Shown: one piece after another, positions 1 to 9,062 of the stretch | Position numbering within the stretch: position 1 is the first letter of the stretch | Layout: each line of letters begins with the position of its first letter | Assembly: GCF_036985595.1 (NCBI RefSeq) | Contig: NZ_BTPU01000023.1 | Coordinates: 62,001-126,000 of the forward strand | Direction of reading: 5' to 3' | From: Vallitalea maricola | Lineage (GTDB): Bacteria > Bacillota > Clostridia > Lachnospirales > Vallitaleaceae | Length of the DNA stretch: 64,000 nt | Notes under the pieces: generated by a model | Seen by the model: only the letters and a program-made list of their open reading frames with translations | What the model was told of the DNA's origin: nothing | The model's database searches: none | Translations under genes and position numbers: made by a program

Positions 1-1
1 T

Positions 2-694
2 GAACTTAACCAAATGGTACGTGAATTACAACCACATATCATCATAAATGACAGAAGCTTATTACCTGAAGACTTTGGTACACCAGAAGAACATCTAACA
101 CCGGGTGAAAAAGATTGGGAAGCTTGTATGACTTTTAATGGCATAAGCTGGGGATATATAGATTCTGAACAAGCAAAACCTTATAGCTATACACCTCAAC
201 AAATCATAAGAATGATTCAAAAAGTAACTGCTTTTGGAGGCAATCTTTTACTAAATGTAGGACCAAAACCAGATGGAACTATTCCAGAAGAGGTAATTGA
301 ACCATTAACCAAGGTTGGTATTTGGCTCCAAGAGAACGGTAAAGCTGTATATGGGCAAAAAGATAAAATAGGTAATACGAATGTTTGTGGAATATGTAGC
401 GTGACCAGTGAAGATAATATCTTATATGTATGGGATATAATATGGCCTTCCAATAATAGTCTAGTGATTGCTGGTATATGCAATGCCCAGTTAAAAGAAG
501 TAAGATTATTGAAAGATGATACACCAGTTGATTTCATACAAAACGGTCATAGAATCATTCTTAAGAACTTACCTGACACTAATCCAAACCAATCAGTTGG
601 AATACCTGTTTTCAAATTAGACTTTGATAAAAAGCCTAAGTGCAATCGAGCTAGCTACTATCCTCAATTAAATATGGGCCAGACTTTCCTATAA
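2..694 (+). CDS. alpha-L-fucosidase, C-terminal part (GH29-like)
   Basis: The reading frame is open through the left window edge (GAA CTT AAC CAA before the first visible ATG at 14), so the N-terminus lies outside. The visible part holds the end of a GH29 barrel: a WGY segment near residue 50, the QIIRMIQKVTAFGGNLLLNVGPKPDG stretch typical of the family (a short part is NLLLNVGPKPDG), then the GIWLQENGKAVYG segment that leads into the C-terminal beta-sandwich. GH29 enzymes release terminal L-fucose from glycans by a retaining mechanism; the nucleophile would be upstream of this window. No signal peptide can be judged. A hairpin follows the stop. The family call is good; substrate linkage is unknown. 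Confidence 0.85.
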   Translation, partial: ELNQMVRELQPHIIINDRSLLPEDFGTPEEHLTPGEKDWEACMTFNGISWGYIDSEQAKPYSYTPQQIIRMIQKVTAFGGNLLLNVGPKPDGTIPEEVIEPLTKVGIWLQENGKAVYGQKDKIGNTNVCGICSVTSEDNILYVWDIIWPSNNSLVIAGICNAQLKEVRLLKDDTPVDFIQNGHRIILKNLPDTNPNQSVGIPVFKLDFDKKPKCNRASYYPQLNMGQTFL

Positions 695-710
695 AGTATA
701 AAATAATAGC

Positions 711-749
711 AAGGGCTGTATCTCATAATGTAATTATGGGAAAGCCCTT
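711..749 (+). terminator. hairpin after fucosidase gene
   Basis: AAGGGCT (711-717) pairs with AGCCCTT (743-749), and the interior can pair further through CATAAT/ATTATG. It follows the fucosidase stop by 17 bases and lies before the convergent AraC gene. The downstream T-tract is weak (ATTTAGTATTTT), so efficiency is uncertain. Confidence 0.6.
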
Positions 750-812
750 ATTTAGTATTTTAAAAGTATAAATTAGTGTTCAAATAATTAGCACTACTGA
801 TAATGTAATCTC

Positions 813-1649
813 CTATACATCAGAATTAAGCAAATCAGTATTATTGAAATGCTGACGATACTCCGATGGTGAATAACCTACATATTGTTTGAATGCCTTA
901 GAAAAATGATAAACATTAGCATACCCAACCCTCTCACCAATCTCTGATATACTCAAATAAGAAGATAAAAGCAAGAACTCAGCTTGTTTCATCCTAAGTC
1001 TTAGAATATATTTCATAGGAGATATACCCAAAGAAGCCTTGAAAAACCTTATAAAATGACCAGGATGAAAATTAAGTTTTTCAGCCAGTATTTGATTGCT
1101 AAGAGGCTTTGATATATTTTTTTCAATATAATGAAGTATAAAAGAAATTTTTTCATTAAAACATAAAGTAGGGACATCACAGTCACTATCCTTGTTACCT
1201 TCTCTAATATATAATGCAATCAATTCAATTAATAATGACTTTATCATAAGTAAAGCAGGTAAATCCTCATGGTCGTAATAACCCAAAAGTTTCTTATATA
1301 ATTTAATAACATGATGATAATCTTCAACAGCAACTACATAAGGTAATTGAATATAATCAAACAAATTACTATCACCAATTTTTGCATCAAAATGACACCA
1401 GTATTTTAAATATGTATTATCATTTATTGTACCAAACGAAACCTTTTTACCCGCCGGTAATAATATTAAATCTCCACTTGTTGGAAAGTACTTCTTACCA
1501 TCTATCTCAACAAATCCTTCACCATCACATATATAATAAAAACGATTAAATTCCTGTTTGGAAATCACCTCTCCCCAAGTTGGTGACACCTTAGTATAAC
1601 TCATTATACGCAAATTGACTTTTACATCAGCAAGTAAAGACTCGTTCAT
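813..1649 (-). CDS. AraC-family transcriptional regulator
   Basis: A 278-residue protein with an N-terminal cupin-like sensor region (about residues 10-150; EIDGKKYFPTSGDLILLPAG is typical of AraC_binding) and a C-terminal double helix-turn-helix (about 170-268), including the family signature ending in VGYANVYHFSKAFKQYVGYSPSEYR. Such proteins usually sense a sugar and control adjacent carbohydrate genes. It is convergent with the fucosidase fragment, so control of fucoside use is plausible but not shown. The start is supported by an AAGGTGGAG ribosome site just upstream. It is divergent from glnA, with about 270 bases between. Confidence 0.88.
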   Translation of the reverse strand: MNESLLADVKVNLRIMSYTKVSPTWGEVISKQEFNRFYYICDGEGFVEIDGKKYFPTSGDLILLPAGKKVSFGTINDNTYLKYWCHFDAKIGDSNLFDYIQLPYVVAVEDYHHVIKLYKKLLGYYDHEDLPALLMIKSLLIELIALYIREGNKDSDCDVPTLCFNEKISFILHYIEKNISKPLSNQILAEKLNFHPGHFIRFFKASLGISPMKYILRLRMKQAEFLLLSSYLSISEIGERVGYANVYHFSKAFKQYVGYSPSEYRQHFNNTDLLNSDV

Positions 1650-1922
1650 TATAACTCCACCTTATATTTGATTAACGTTTATTCCATTCTCTTTTAATTA
1701 TAACATAGAAAATATACTATTTTGCAAAAACCACGTCAGAACAAAACATTTTTTCTGACTGACTTGTAATTAAGTTGCATTATAATAAAGTTTTCCCACC
1801 AAAAAATTAATTTAATTAGGAATATTTAAATTAATAATTATATAAACTATTTGATGTTGTAATAACATATAATATGATTTAAAATGCAGTTACCAAAACT
1901 TATTGATTTAGGGGGATGCTAT

Positions 1923-3353
1923 ATGTTTAAAAATTTAAATGATGTAAAAAATTATTGTAGAGAAAATGATATTAAAGTCATCGACTTTAAAGTTATTGAT
2001 TTAGCCGGAAAATGGCATCATCTAACCATTCCAGCAACAAGATTTACTGAAAAGACTCTTGAAGATGGTATTGGTTTTGATGGTTCAAGCTATGGTTTTC
2101 TAACAGTTGAAAAATCAGATATGGTATTTATTCCAGATTTAAGCAGTGCATTTGTAGATCCTTTTAATGAAGTACCTGCATTAACCATGATTGGTAATAT
2201 CTATTCTATAGGAGATAAGATAGAAAGGTTTGAAGGAGATCCAAGATATGTTGCCGAAAAAACAGAAAAATATATGATAGAAACAGGCATTGCAGACAAA
2301 ACTTTATATGGACCTGAATTTGAATTTTATATTCTAGACCATATATCATATAAAACCACTCCTAACCATATGGAAGTTTATCTAGATTCTGAACAAGCAG
2401 ATTGGAATATGGGGAATAAAGACACTAAGAATCTAGGATTTAAAGTTGGTCATCATAATGGTTACCACGTGGATATTCCTAATGACGTTAGTTACAATCT
2501 TAGAAATAAGATGGTATTAACTCTAGAAGAATTAGGCGTACCAGTGAAATATCATCATACAGAAGTAGGAGGACCTGGTCAATTAGAAATAGAATTGAGT
2601 TTTAGTGGTTTGCTGGAAATGGCTGACCGAACTATGTTAACTAAATATGTTTTGAAAAACGAAGCAATCAGAAATGGTAAAACAGTAACTTTTATGCCTA
2701 AGCCAATATTTGGTGAAGCAGGAAATGGCATGCACGTACATTTTCAATTATTCAAAGACTCCAAACCTATCTTCTATGATGAAAATGGATATTCTGGTTT
2801 AAGTGATACAGCACTATATGCAATAGGTGGAATACTAAAACATTCACCAGCACTAATGGCATTCACCAATCCAAGTACTAACTCATACAAACGACTTGTA
2901 CCTGGATATGAGGCACCTGTTAGTATTTGTTTTGCTACAGCTAATAGAAGTTCTGTTATTAGAATTCCAGGTTATGCTAAAAAACCTGATGCTAAGCGTT
3001 TTGAATTCAGACCATCTGATGCAACATGTAATCCATACATAGCTTATTCAGCTCTAATGATGGCAATGCTAGATGGAATAATAAATAAGATTGATCCTAC
3101 TGAAGAAGGTTATGGTCCATACGATATTAACATTTTTAACCTTCCTGAAGAAGAAAAAGCTAAGATAAAAGGATTACCAAAATCTCTTGAGGAAGCAGCA
3201 GATGAACTAGAAAAAGACTACGAATTCTTATTAAAGGGCGGAGTATTCACAGAAGGTATAATCAGAGACCAGTTAAAACGTATTAGATGTGACGCATCAA
3301 AAGTAAATATTATGCCTAATCCAATCGAATTTGAAATGTATTTTGATTTATAG
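1923..3353 (+). CDS. glnA: type I glutamine synthetase
   Basis: Catalyses ATP-dependent condensation of glutamate and ammonia to glutamine. The start at 1923 is chosen over an in-frame ATG at 1884 because GGGGGA (1911-1916) sits six bases before it. This gives 476 residues beginning MFKNLNDVKNYC. Family marks are GFDGSSYGF (N-terminal), GNGMHVHFQL (metal/glutamate site), the NPSTNSYKRLVPGYEAP block, and NRSSVIRIP. The C-terminal part (SLEEAADELEKDYEFLLKGG, then an ending in PIEFEMYFDL) resembles the GSI-beta class of enterobacterial enzymes. In that class a Tyr in NLYDLP is adenylylated; here the motif reads NIFNLP with Phe405. It is monocistronic, with its own terminator. Confidence 0.95.
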   Translation: MFKNLNDVKNYCRENDIKVIDFKVIDLAGKWHHLTIPATRFTEKTLEDGIGFDGSSYGFLTVEKSDMVFIPDLSSAFVDPFNEVPALTMIGNIYSIGDKIERFEGDPRYVAEKTEKYMIETGIADKTLYGPEFEFYILDHISYKTTPNHMEVYLDSEQADWNMGNKDTKNLGFKVGHHNGYHVDIPNDVSYNLRNKMVLTLEELGVPVKYHHTEVGGPGQLEIELSFSGLLEMADRTMLTKYVLKNEAIRNGKTVTFMPKPIFGEAGNGMHVHFQLFKDSKPIFYDENGYSGLSDTALYAIGGILKHSPALMAFTNPSTNSYKRLVPGYEAPVSICFATANRSSVIRIPGYAKKPDAKRFEFRPSDATCNPYIAYSALMMAMLDGIINKIDPTEEGYGPYDINIFNLPEEEKAKIKGLPKSLEEAADELEKDYEFLLKGGVFTEGIIRDQLKRIRCDASKVNIMPNPIEFEMYFDL

Positions 3354-3359
3354 GTATGA

Positions 3360-3399
3360 AAAAGATTAGTGATAAATAATTTATTGCTAATCTTTTATT
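3360..3399 (+). terminator. glnA terminator
   Basis: AAAGATTAG (3361-3369) pairs with CTAATCTTT (3387-3395), with additional pairing of ATAAAT/ATTTAT inside, followed by TTATTTAAG. It begins a few bases after the glnA stop. Confidence 0.7.
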
Positions 3400-3437
3400 T
3401 AAGTATATTATGATTTTAATAAAAAGATAAACATATT

Positions 3438-3469
3438 AAAAAACGGTAAGCTGTATGGGCTGCTTACCG
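3438..3469 (-). terminator. pspC-like gene terminator
   Basis: CGGTAAGC (3444-3451) and GCTTACCG (3462-3469) form an 8-bp stem. Read on the minus strand it is followed by TTTTTTAAT, a good rho-independent signal 8 bases beyond the stop of the PspC-domain gene. Confidence 0.8.
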
Positions 3470-3476
3470 ATTATTC

Positions 3477-3929
3477 TTAATTTCTATCTTTTGTAAGGAT
3501 TAGGAATCCAACTCCAATAATAGCGATTGGCCATACTAAGTCAAAACTAAACCAATTAAATATCTTTTCTAATATTGATACACCACCAATAATAACTAAT
3601 ATGATTCCAAGAATTGTTCTACCATTACTATTGGAGAAATTATTTCTTTTTTCCGGAGTGTTATTTTCATAAGTATTACTATCATAATAAGCATTATTAT
3701 CATGAGTGTTGCTATCATAAGTGTTATGAGCATATTCTATAGGTTCAACTGGAATGACAATTGAACAGATTATGTATATCAATACACCAGAACCCCATGT
3801 AAAAAGTGTTATAAGAAATAGAATTCTAACAATAGTTGGGTCTATATTAAAATATTTTGCAATACCTGAGCAAACACCACAAATCATTTGGTTATCTCTT
3901 GAGCGATAAATTCTTTTATCCATAGTCAT
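3477..3929 (-). CDS. PspC-domain membrane protein
   Basis: A 150-residue protein. Residues 4-62 form a PspC domain (KRIYRSRDNQMICGVCSGIAKYFNIDP, then a helix with FTWGSGVLIYIICSIVIP); a short part of it is ICGVCSGIAKYFNIDP. A low-complexity Asn/Asp/Tyr/Thr linker follows (about 65-100). Two further hydrophobic helices at about 103-147 resemble the LiaI/LiaF-type transmembrane region. PspC proteins take part in envelope-stress sensing, often with a Psp/Lia partner; none is adjacent here. Two ATGs (3929 and 3923) are compatible with the AAGGG ribosome site. It is divergent from prsW across an AT-rich region with a long palindrome. Confidence 0.85.
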   Translation of the reverse strand: MTMDKRIYRSRDNQMICGVCSGIAKYFNIDPTIVRILFLITLFTWGSGVLIYIICSIVIPVEPIEYAHNTYDSNTHDNNAYYDSNTYENNTPEKRNNFSNSNGRTILGIILVIIGGVSILEKIFNWFSFDLVWPIAIIGVGFLILTKDRN

Positions 3930-4028
3930 ACATCCCTTCTCATATTTTTAGTATTTGAAGTAATAAATAATATTATTAATATGAAACAGATAAGTTGTAC
4001 ATATTAATATATATAATTTATATTATAT

Positions 4029-4068
4029 TGTGTTTTATTATATTACATTTTATAATATAACACAATAA
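4029..4068. repeat. 40-base palindrome between divergent genes
   Basis: TTGTGTT (4030-4036) and AACACAA (4061-4067) bound an AT-only interior that can also pair (TATTATA/TATAATA). It lies in the 230-base space between the divergent pspC-like and prsW-like genes. It could be an operator or a cruciform-forming spacer; there is no T-run for termination. Confidence 0.45.
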
Positions 4069-4159
4069 GATTAATATAAGATTAAGTTTGGATTAATAAT
4101 AATGAATATGAATTGTTTTTTACATGATATAAAAGTTTTAGTGATAACGGAGGAATAAC

Positions 4160-4867
4160 ATGGATATTGATTTGTATGTTGTAGCTATTACACCAGGTAT
4201 TGCACTAGCATTAGGAATATATTTGACGGATAGATATGATAAAGAACCATTGCATCTACTGATTAAAATATTTATTTTTGGTGGTATAAGCATTTTACCT
4301 GCTATACTTATAGAAAGGATATTAGCATATTTTAACATATTTATTGGATTATTAGGAATTGCATATGTAGCTTTTATAGTTGCTGGTTTTACCGAAGAAT
4401 TTGTTAAAAGAGTAGTAGTCAAGAGTTTTGCGTATAATCATAGAGCTTTCAATGAAAAACTTGATGGTATTGTTTATGCAGTTTTTGCATCGCTGGGATT
4501 TGCTACTGTAGAAAATGTACTTTATGTAGTTTTTAGATATTCTAATGTATCTACAATCGGTTTGCAGAGAGCCATTTTTTCAGTCCCTGCCCATATGTTG
4601 TTTGCCATAACTATGGGATATTATTTATCATTGGCTAAGTTTGGTGAGAGTGAAAGACAAAGAAAATATTATCTAAGATTATCTTTGTGGATTCCAGTAT
4701 TATTACATGGATTATATGACTATATCTTAATGTCAAAAAGCAGTAATCTATTTATAATATTTATTCCATTTGTTATATTTTTATGGAGTTATAATCTTAG
4801 GAAATTGAATAGATACTATAAAGAATCTAAAGCGATGTATATGAATGATAATGATGATTTTGATTAG
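4160..4867 (+). CDS. prsW: PrsW-family intramembrane protease
   Basis: A 235-residue polytopic membrane protein of the CPBP-like PrsW family. In Bacillus subtilis PrsW makes the first cut in the anti-sigma factor RsiW. Visible family marks are the YDKEP motif near residue 30, the AGFTEEFVKR glutamate pair near residue 77, the GFATVENVLYV helix near 115, and PAHMLFAITMGYY near 145, whose Glu/His residues form the presumed active site. About seven hydrophobic helices are visible. No anti-sigma/sigma pair is nearby, so its substrate is unknown. It ends at a terminator shared with galM. Confidence 0.85.
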   Translation: MDIDLYVVAITPGIALALGIYLTDRYDKEPLHLLIKIFIFGGISILPAILIERILAYFNIFIGLLGIAYVAFIVAGFTEEFVKRVVVKSFAYNHRAFNEKLDGIVYAVFASLGFATVENVLYVVFRYSNVSTIGLQRAIFSVPAHMLFAITMGYYLSLAKFGESERQRKYYLRLSLWIPVLLHGLYDYILMSKSSNLFIIFIPFVIFLWSYNLRKLNRYYKESKAMYMNDNDDFD

Positions 4868-4886
4868 GGGCTGTTGAGACAGCCCC
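4867..4886. terminator. bidirectional terminator prsW/galM
   Basis: GGGGCTGT (4867-4874), loop TGAG, ACAGCCCC (4879-4886): a perfect 8-bp GC-rich stem overlapping the last base of prsW and lying between two convergent genes. Confidence 0.8.
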
Positions 4887-4904
4887 TTATATCTAATTTT
4901 TAGA

Positions 4905-5951
4905 CTATTTAATTTTGAAACTGTATTTGGTATAAGCCTTATATGTATCTTCTGGGCTTAAGATATTCGAGTCAAAACAATCTTGATTAATAGCATCTGG
5001 ATAATATTGTGTTTCCAAACATAAAGCTATATGTTTTTTTGTAACCATATTAGAAGCTAATTTCATACCTGCCTCCATTTGATTACAAGCATAAAAAACT
5101 ACAGCTTTCTGGTCTGTGACAACTTCCATATAACGTCCGCTTTTTTCATCATACATAGCTGCTGAGATATTGCCATCATCATTAAGCATGAAAGGATGGT
5201 CATAGCCGCCGGCATTTTTCAATTGTATTTCATCATTCTTAATATCGCTGCCAACTAATTTCATTTCTCGGAAGTCGAAAGCAGTTCCATTAACATCAGC
5301 CACACCAATAGGGATGATTTCAGTATCAACAAGACCATATTTGTCTGCATTAATATGTAAATATTGTTCTAATACATCTCTTTTTCCATTACCGGATAAG
5401 TTGAAATAAGAATGATTAGTCATATTAACGATTGTTTTTTTATCTGTTTTACCACTATAATAGATTTCTAATTCGTTATCATTATTAAAGGTATAAGTAA
5501 CATTTACATCAAGATTACCAGGGAAGCCCTCTTCTCCATCTTTACTTATATAATTAAGATATAGAGATACACTATCTTTTTTTACAATCCCTGTCACGTT
5601 CCATATAACTTTATCAAATCCTTTTAAACCACCATGTAGAGTGTTTCCATTATTATTTGCAGCTAAGTTGTAAGTAGTATCATCTATCTCAAATGAAGCA
5701 TTTGAGATTCTTCCGGCTACTCGTCCTACAAGGCTGCCAAAAAAAGGTGACTTTTCTTCATATTCTTTAAATGTATCAAAACCAAGGACTACATTTTCAA
5801 AATTACCATCTTTATCAGGCACCATTATATTATTAATGATTCCACCATAATTAAGAATACTTATACTACAATTATTATCATTGTATAATGTGTATTTGGT
5901 TACTTCTTCTCCGGATTTTGTAAAACCAAAATTAGTAGATTTAATTTCCAT
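4905..5951 (-). CDS. galM: aldose 1-epimerase (galactose mutarotase)
   Basis: A 348-residue GalM-family protein that interconverts alpha and beta anomers of aldohexoses in the cytosol. Family marks are LNYGGIINNIMVPDKDG near residue 35, VGRVAGRISNA near 80, NTLHGGLKGFDKVIW near 103 (catalytic-site His), MTNHSYFNLSGNG near 178 (second His), GGYDHPFMLN near 248, and the C-terminal LCLETQYYPDAIN with the catalytic Glu. Length is normal. The start has an AAGGAG ribosome site. It is a single-gene unit, convergent with prsW and divergent from the parvulin gene. Confidence 0.93.
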   Translation of the reverse strand: MEIKSTNFGFTKSGEEVTKYTLYNDNNCSISILNYGGIINNIMVPDKDGNFENVVLGFDTFKEYEEKSPFFGSLVGRVAGRISNASFEIDDTTYNLAANNNGNTLHGGLKGFDKVIWNVTGIVKKDSVSLYLNYISKDGEEGFPGNLDVNVTYTFNNDNELEIYYSGKTDKKTIVNMTNHSYFNLSGNGKRDVLEQYLHINADKYGLVDTEIIPIGVADVNGTAFDFREMKLVGSDIKNDEIQLKNAGGYDHPFMLNDDGNISAAMYDEKSGRYMEVVTDQKAVVFYACNQMEAGMKLASNMVTKKHIALCLETQYYPDAINQDCFDSNILSPEDTYKAYTKYSFKIK

Positions 5952-6161
5952 AGTTATTCACTCCTTTAGTATAGATTATACAATAAGTTATTTAGTCTTT
6001 CAATTTTAAATCACATCTAAATTTACCGCAAAAATAGTCTAGGTGGTATATGTGAAGTATTATTATTTGTATTGCAAATTTGGTACATATATAATATTAT
6101 TATATAGACATGAATTTTTATAAATATAGCATTTTCAAATAAAATAATAGAGGAGATTACA

Positions 6162-6920
6162 ATGGATAATAATGTATTAGCTAAAGTGGAAGGTATAGAA
6201 ATTACAAAAGAGCACTTAATGAATATTATGCGTTCTTTACCACAACAACAAATGATGGAAGTAAGTACAGTAGAGGGAAGAAAAAGATTACTTGATGAAC
6301 TTGTTGCTGCTGAGCTTTTTTATTTAGAAGCTTCTGCTAACAAATTAGACGAAGAAGAAGAATTTAAAAAAATCTTAGAAGAAGCAACTCATAGTCTTTT
6401 ACAAAGATTTGCTATCCAAAAATTACTAGAAAAAGTGACAGTAAGCGAAGAGGACATGAAAGCTTATTATGACAGTAATAGAAAGTCTTTTGTTTCTTCA
6501 GAAGAAGTAAGAGCTAAACACATTCTTGTAAAAGAAGAAGAAGAGGCTAATAGAATAAGAAAAGAAATAGAAGAAGGAAAAGCTTTTGATGAAGCAGCTA
6601 AAGAATATTCAACTTGTCCATCAAAAGATAAAGGTGGAGATTTAGGATTCTTTGGTAAAGGAAGAATGGTTCCAGAATTTGATAAAGCAGCATTTGAATT
6701 AAAAGTTGGAGAATTAAGTGATGTAGTAAAAACTCAATTCGGATATCATTTAATTATTGTTGAAGAGAAAAAAGAAGCTGCAATCAAGACTTATGAACAA
6801 GTTAAAGAACAAATCAAACAAACTCTATTAAGAAATGAACAAACTAAGGTATACACAGATAAGTTCAATGCATTAAAAGAGCAGTATAATGTTGAAATCA
6901 ATGAAGATGGATTAAAATAA
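6162..6920 (+). CDS. PpiC-type peptidyl-prolyl isomerase, apparently cytosolic
   Basis: A 252-residue protein with a SurA/PrsA-like N-terminal chaperone segment (residues 1-110, highly charged) and a parvulin domain at about 115-208 (EVRAKHILVKEEEEA, the GGDLGFFGKGRMVPEFDKAAF core, and FGYHLIIVEEK). Unlike PrsA it has neither a signal peptide nor a lipobox, so it should act inside the cell as a proline isomerase and folding helper. The start is supported by GAGGAG. A terminator hairpin follows, so it is probably monocistronic. Confidence 0.88.
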   Translation: MDNNVLAKVEGIEITKEHLMNIMRSLPQQQMMEVSTVEGRKRLLDELVAAELFYLEASANKLDEEEEFKKILEEATHSLLQRFAIQKLLEKVTVSEEDMKAYYDSNRKSFVSSEEVRAKHILVKEEEEANRIRKEIEEGKAFDEAAKEYSTCPSKDKGGDLGFFGKGRMVPEFDKAAFELKVGELSDVVKTQFGYHLIIVEEKKEAAIKTYEQVKEQIKQTLLRNEQTKVYTDKFNALKEQYNVEINEDGLK

Positions 6921-6929
6921 TTAGAAGTT

Positions 6930-6977
6930 AAAAGGGGTTGTCTTAATATATTTATGGAAGATAGACAGCCCTCTTTT
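6930..6977 (+). terminator. terminator after parvulin gene
   Basis: AAAAGGGGTTGTCT (6930-6943) pairs imperfectly with AGACAGCCCTCTTTTT (6963-6977 region), ending in a T-run, between the parvulin stop and the ROK start. Confidence 0.75.
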
Positions 6978-6992
6978 TAAGGATGTGAACAT

Positions 6993-8186
6993 ATGGAATT
7001 TTATAAATATGTTGAAAATCTAACAGAGGACAACAAAAAAGTTTTTAACATAATTTTACGTTTTGGACCTCTTACTAAAAAAAAGATTATAAAATATACC
7101 AATATGAAACTTACTACTCTTAACAGATCTATGACTACATTAATGAATTCTAAATTTATTGTTCAGATAGGTGAGCAGGAATCAACGGGAGGAAGAAAGC
7201 CAACATTATTTGATGTCAACCCATTTGAATATTATTTTGTTGGAATTGATATTTCAAGAACTTACTCAAAAGTTATCATAACAAATCTTAAGAGAGAAAT
7301 TCTATTTGATGAACAATTTCAGATGAAACAGGATATGACACCTGATAGAACTGTTAGAAGTATAAAAGAGGTGTTTAATAAAGGATTAAATAGATTGGGA
7401 ATCATAAAAGAAAAAATAGTTGGTGGAGGTCTCGGCACTATAGGCCCATTAGACTCTAAACTAGGCATTATATTCAAACCAAATAACTTTTATGCAAAGG
7501 GTTGGAATAATGTACCTATCAAGGACATGCTGGAAGAAGCTCTGGATATGGAGATAATTATTGATAATGGTGCTAATACTGCTGTATATGCTGAGTTTTT
7601 ATCTGGTTCATTAATTGAATATTCCAATATTGTCTATGTAAACTGTGGTATAGGTATAAGGATGGGAGTTATTGCAAATGGTAGAATAATTCCTACTATC
7701 AATAATGCAAATGATGCTTTTGGACATATGGTAGTCAACTATGATGGAGAACCTTGTTATTGTGGTAAAACAGGATGTGTAGAATGTTATGCATCAATTT
7801 TATCTATTGTTAAAAAATATGTCAGCCTTGTGAAATTGGGAAGAGCTACAACTATCAATAAAAACACAAACAGCATAACTTTCAATGATATAATCAAAGC
7901 AGCTGAATCAGGTGAGTATCTAGCTAATGAAGTGTTTGAATTTGCAGCTAAAATACTGGGAATTGGTTTAGCTAATTATGTTACTATTGTTAATCCTAGT
8001 AAAGTTATCCTAAGTGGACCTATCATAAATTTATCTGATATATTTTATAATTTTTTACTTAAGTATATAGAAAAACATATTTCAGGAAATCAAAGCAATA
8101 TTGTATTTGTCAAGGGTGGCGATTATAAAGACAATGCAATAGCGCTAGGAGCTGCCCAATTATTTATAAAGAACAAGTTAATATGA
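6993..8186 (+). CDS. ROK-family transcriptional regulator (NagC/XylR type)
   Basis: A 397-residue protein with an N-terminal winged helix (about 12-70; LTKKKIIKYTNMKLTTLNRS) and a ROK sugar-kinase-like domain (about 80-395). It has an ATP/sugar fold segment (GIDISRTYSKVI), the ROK zinc motif GEPCYCGKTGCVECYAS near residue 250, and a C-terminal LGAAQLF. ROK repressors usually sense a sugar. No catabolic operon lies beside it, so the target is unknown. It is flanked by terminators and appears monocistronic. Confidence 0.87.
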   Translation: MEFYKYVENLTEDNKKVFNIILRFGPLTKKKIIKYTNMKLTTLNRSMTTLMNSKFIVQIGEQESTGGRKPTLFDVNPFEYYFVGIDISRTYSKVIITNLKREILFDEQFQMKQDMTPDRTVRSIKEVFNKGLNRLGIIKEKIVGGGLGTIGPLDSKLGIIFKPNNFYAKGWNNVPIKDMLEEALDMEIIIDNGANTAVYAEFLSGSLIEYSNIVYVNCGIGIRMGVIANGRIIPTINNANDAFGHMVVNYDGEPCYCGKTGCVECYASILSIVKKYVSLVKLGRATTINKNTNSITFNDIIKAAESGEYLANEVFEFAAKILGIGLANYVTIVNPSKVILSGPIINLSDIFYNFLLKYIEKHISGNQSNIVFVKGGDYKDNAIALGAAQLFIKNKLI

Positions 8187-8203
8187 ATTCAAATATAAAT
8201 AAA

Positions 8204-8229
8204 AACGAGCTTTATAATTTAAGCTCGTT
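8204..8229. terminator. bidirectional terminator ROK/DUF202
   Basis: AACGAGCTT (8204-8212), an 8-base loop, AAGCTCGTT (8221-8229): a perfect 9-bp stem between convergent genes. The minus-strand side continues TTTTATTTATATTT. Confidence 0.78.
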
Positions 8230-8286
8230 ATATACACCTTATAGGAAAGTTCTACTTTTAACCATATGAAATAGAACCGTTGATAT

Positions 8287-8601
8287 TTAGTTTATATCGT
8301 AATTTGCTATGCTTTTTATTTTCTTAAGATCCCTATTTCTCTTTATAAACTTAATTAATCCTACTATTCCTATTATAGTTCCGAATGGTACCAATATCAT
8401 TCCAATAATTTCTATTACGAGATTATCAGTAAATTTAATAAAGGAAGCACCAGCTACAATTAGACTAAGAGCAGTTCTTATGTATGCTAATAGTGTTCTT
8501 TGATTTGCTAAGAAGGTTCTGTCAGTGGCTAGTAAATCTCTCAATATCAAGGATTCTTTTTTAAAAGAATAAACTTCATCTTCTTGAGCTCTATATTGCA
8601 T
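8287..8601 (-). CDS. DUF202 small membrane protein (YidH-like)
   Basis: A 104-residue protein of the DUF202 family. The signature LLATDRTFLANQRTLLAYIRTALS at about residues 18-41 is followed by two hydrophobic helices (about 42-60 and 64-85) and a basic tail. The function of the family is unknown. The ATG at 8601 is preferred over an upstream GTG at 8613 because the AAGGGGTG ribosome site runs into that GTG and sits 8 bases before the ATG. Confidence 0.85.
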   Translation of the reverse strand: MQYRAQEDEVYSFKKESLILRDLLATDRTFLANQRTLLAYIRTALSLIVAGASFIKFTDNLVIEIIGMILVPFGTIIGIVGLIKFIKRNRDLKKIKSIANYDIN

Positions 8602-8942
8602 TATAATATTCACCCCTTTACATTATATTCTATATGAAAATAACTTTAGTCCAAAATGGATTAAAGTATTGATATCAAGTATAGTGGAATAGAATTGTTC
8701 CATATTGATTATATCTTTTATATTATATTATAAATATATTATAACACTTTTGACCAAAATAGCAAGAAGTTTTATATGATTATTTACTGCGTACTATATC
8801 ATTAATGTAATAAATATATAGAATAAATCTATAATACATAAGAAATATAAAATTATTTGTAAAAAAATAGCAGAAAAAGACACATAAAAGACAAATTAAA
8901 TACATACTAATTACACTTATCTTATATATAATTCTAATTGAC

Positions 8943-8996
8943 GACATAATAATAGACATAATGTTGGACATAATGTGACATTAAAATCGACATAAT
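8943..8996. repeat. phased GACATAAT array
   Basis: GACATAAT occurs at 8943, 8955, 8967 and 8989, with a variant GACATTAA at 8977. Successive starts are 12, 12, 10 and 12 bases apart, close to one helical turn, which puts all copies on nearly the same DNA face. Such arrays often bind response regulators. Confidence 0.6.
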
Positions 8997-9062
8997 ATTA
9001 TACAGAAGCGCAAAGGCGTACAAAAATATAATAGAGAATCCCCTCTCATTATAACCCAGAGG

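Noticed and set aside
1764..1786. glnA promoter TTGTAA with TATAAT
   Set aside because: The spacer is only 11 bases, so the pair is not a credible promoter, although the TATAAT alone may be used.
8780..8971. 63-codon minus-strand frame, hydrophobic
   Set aside because: No ribosome site, extreme AT composition, and its N-terminus is only the translated GACATAAT repeat array.
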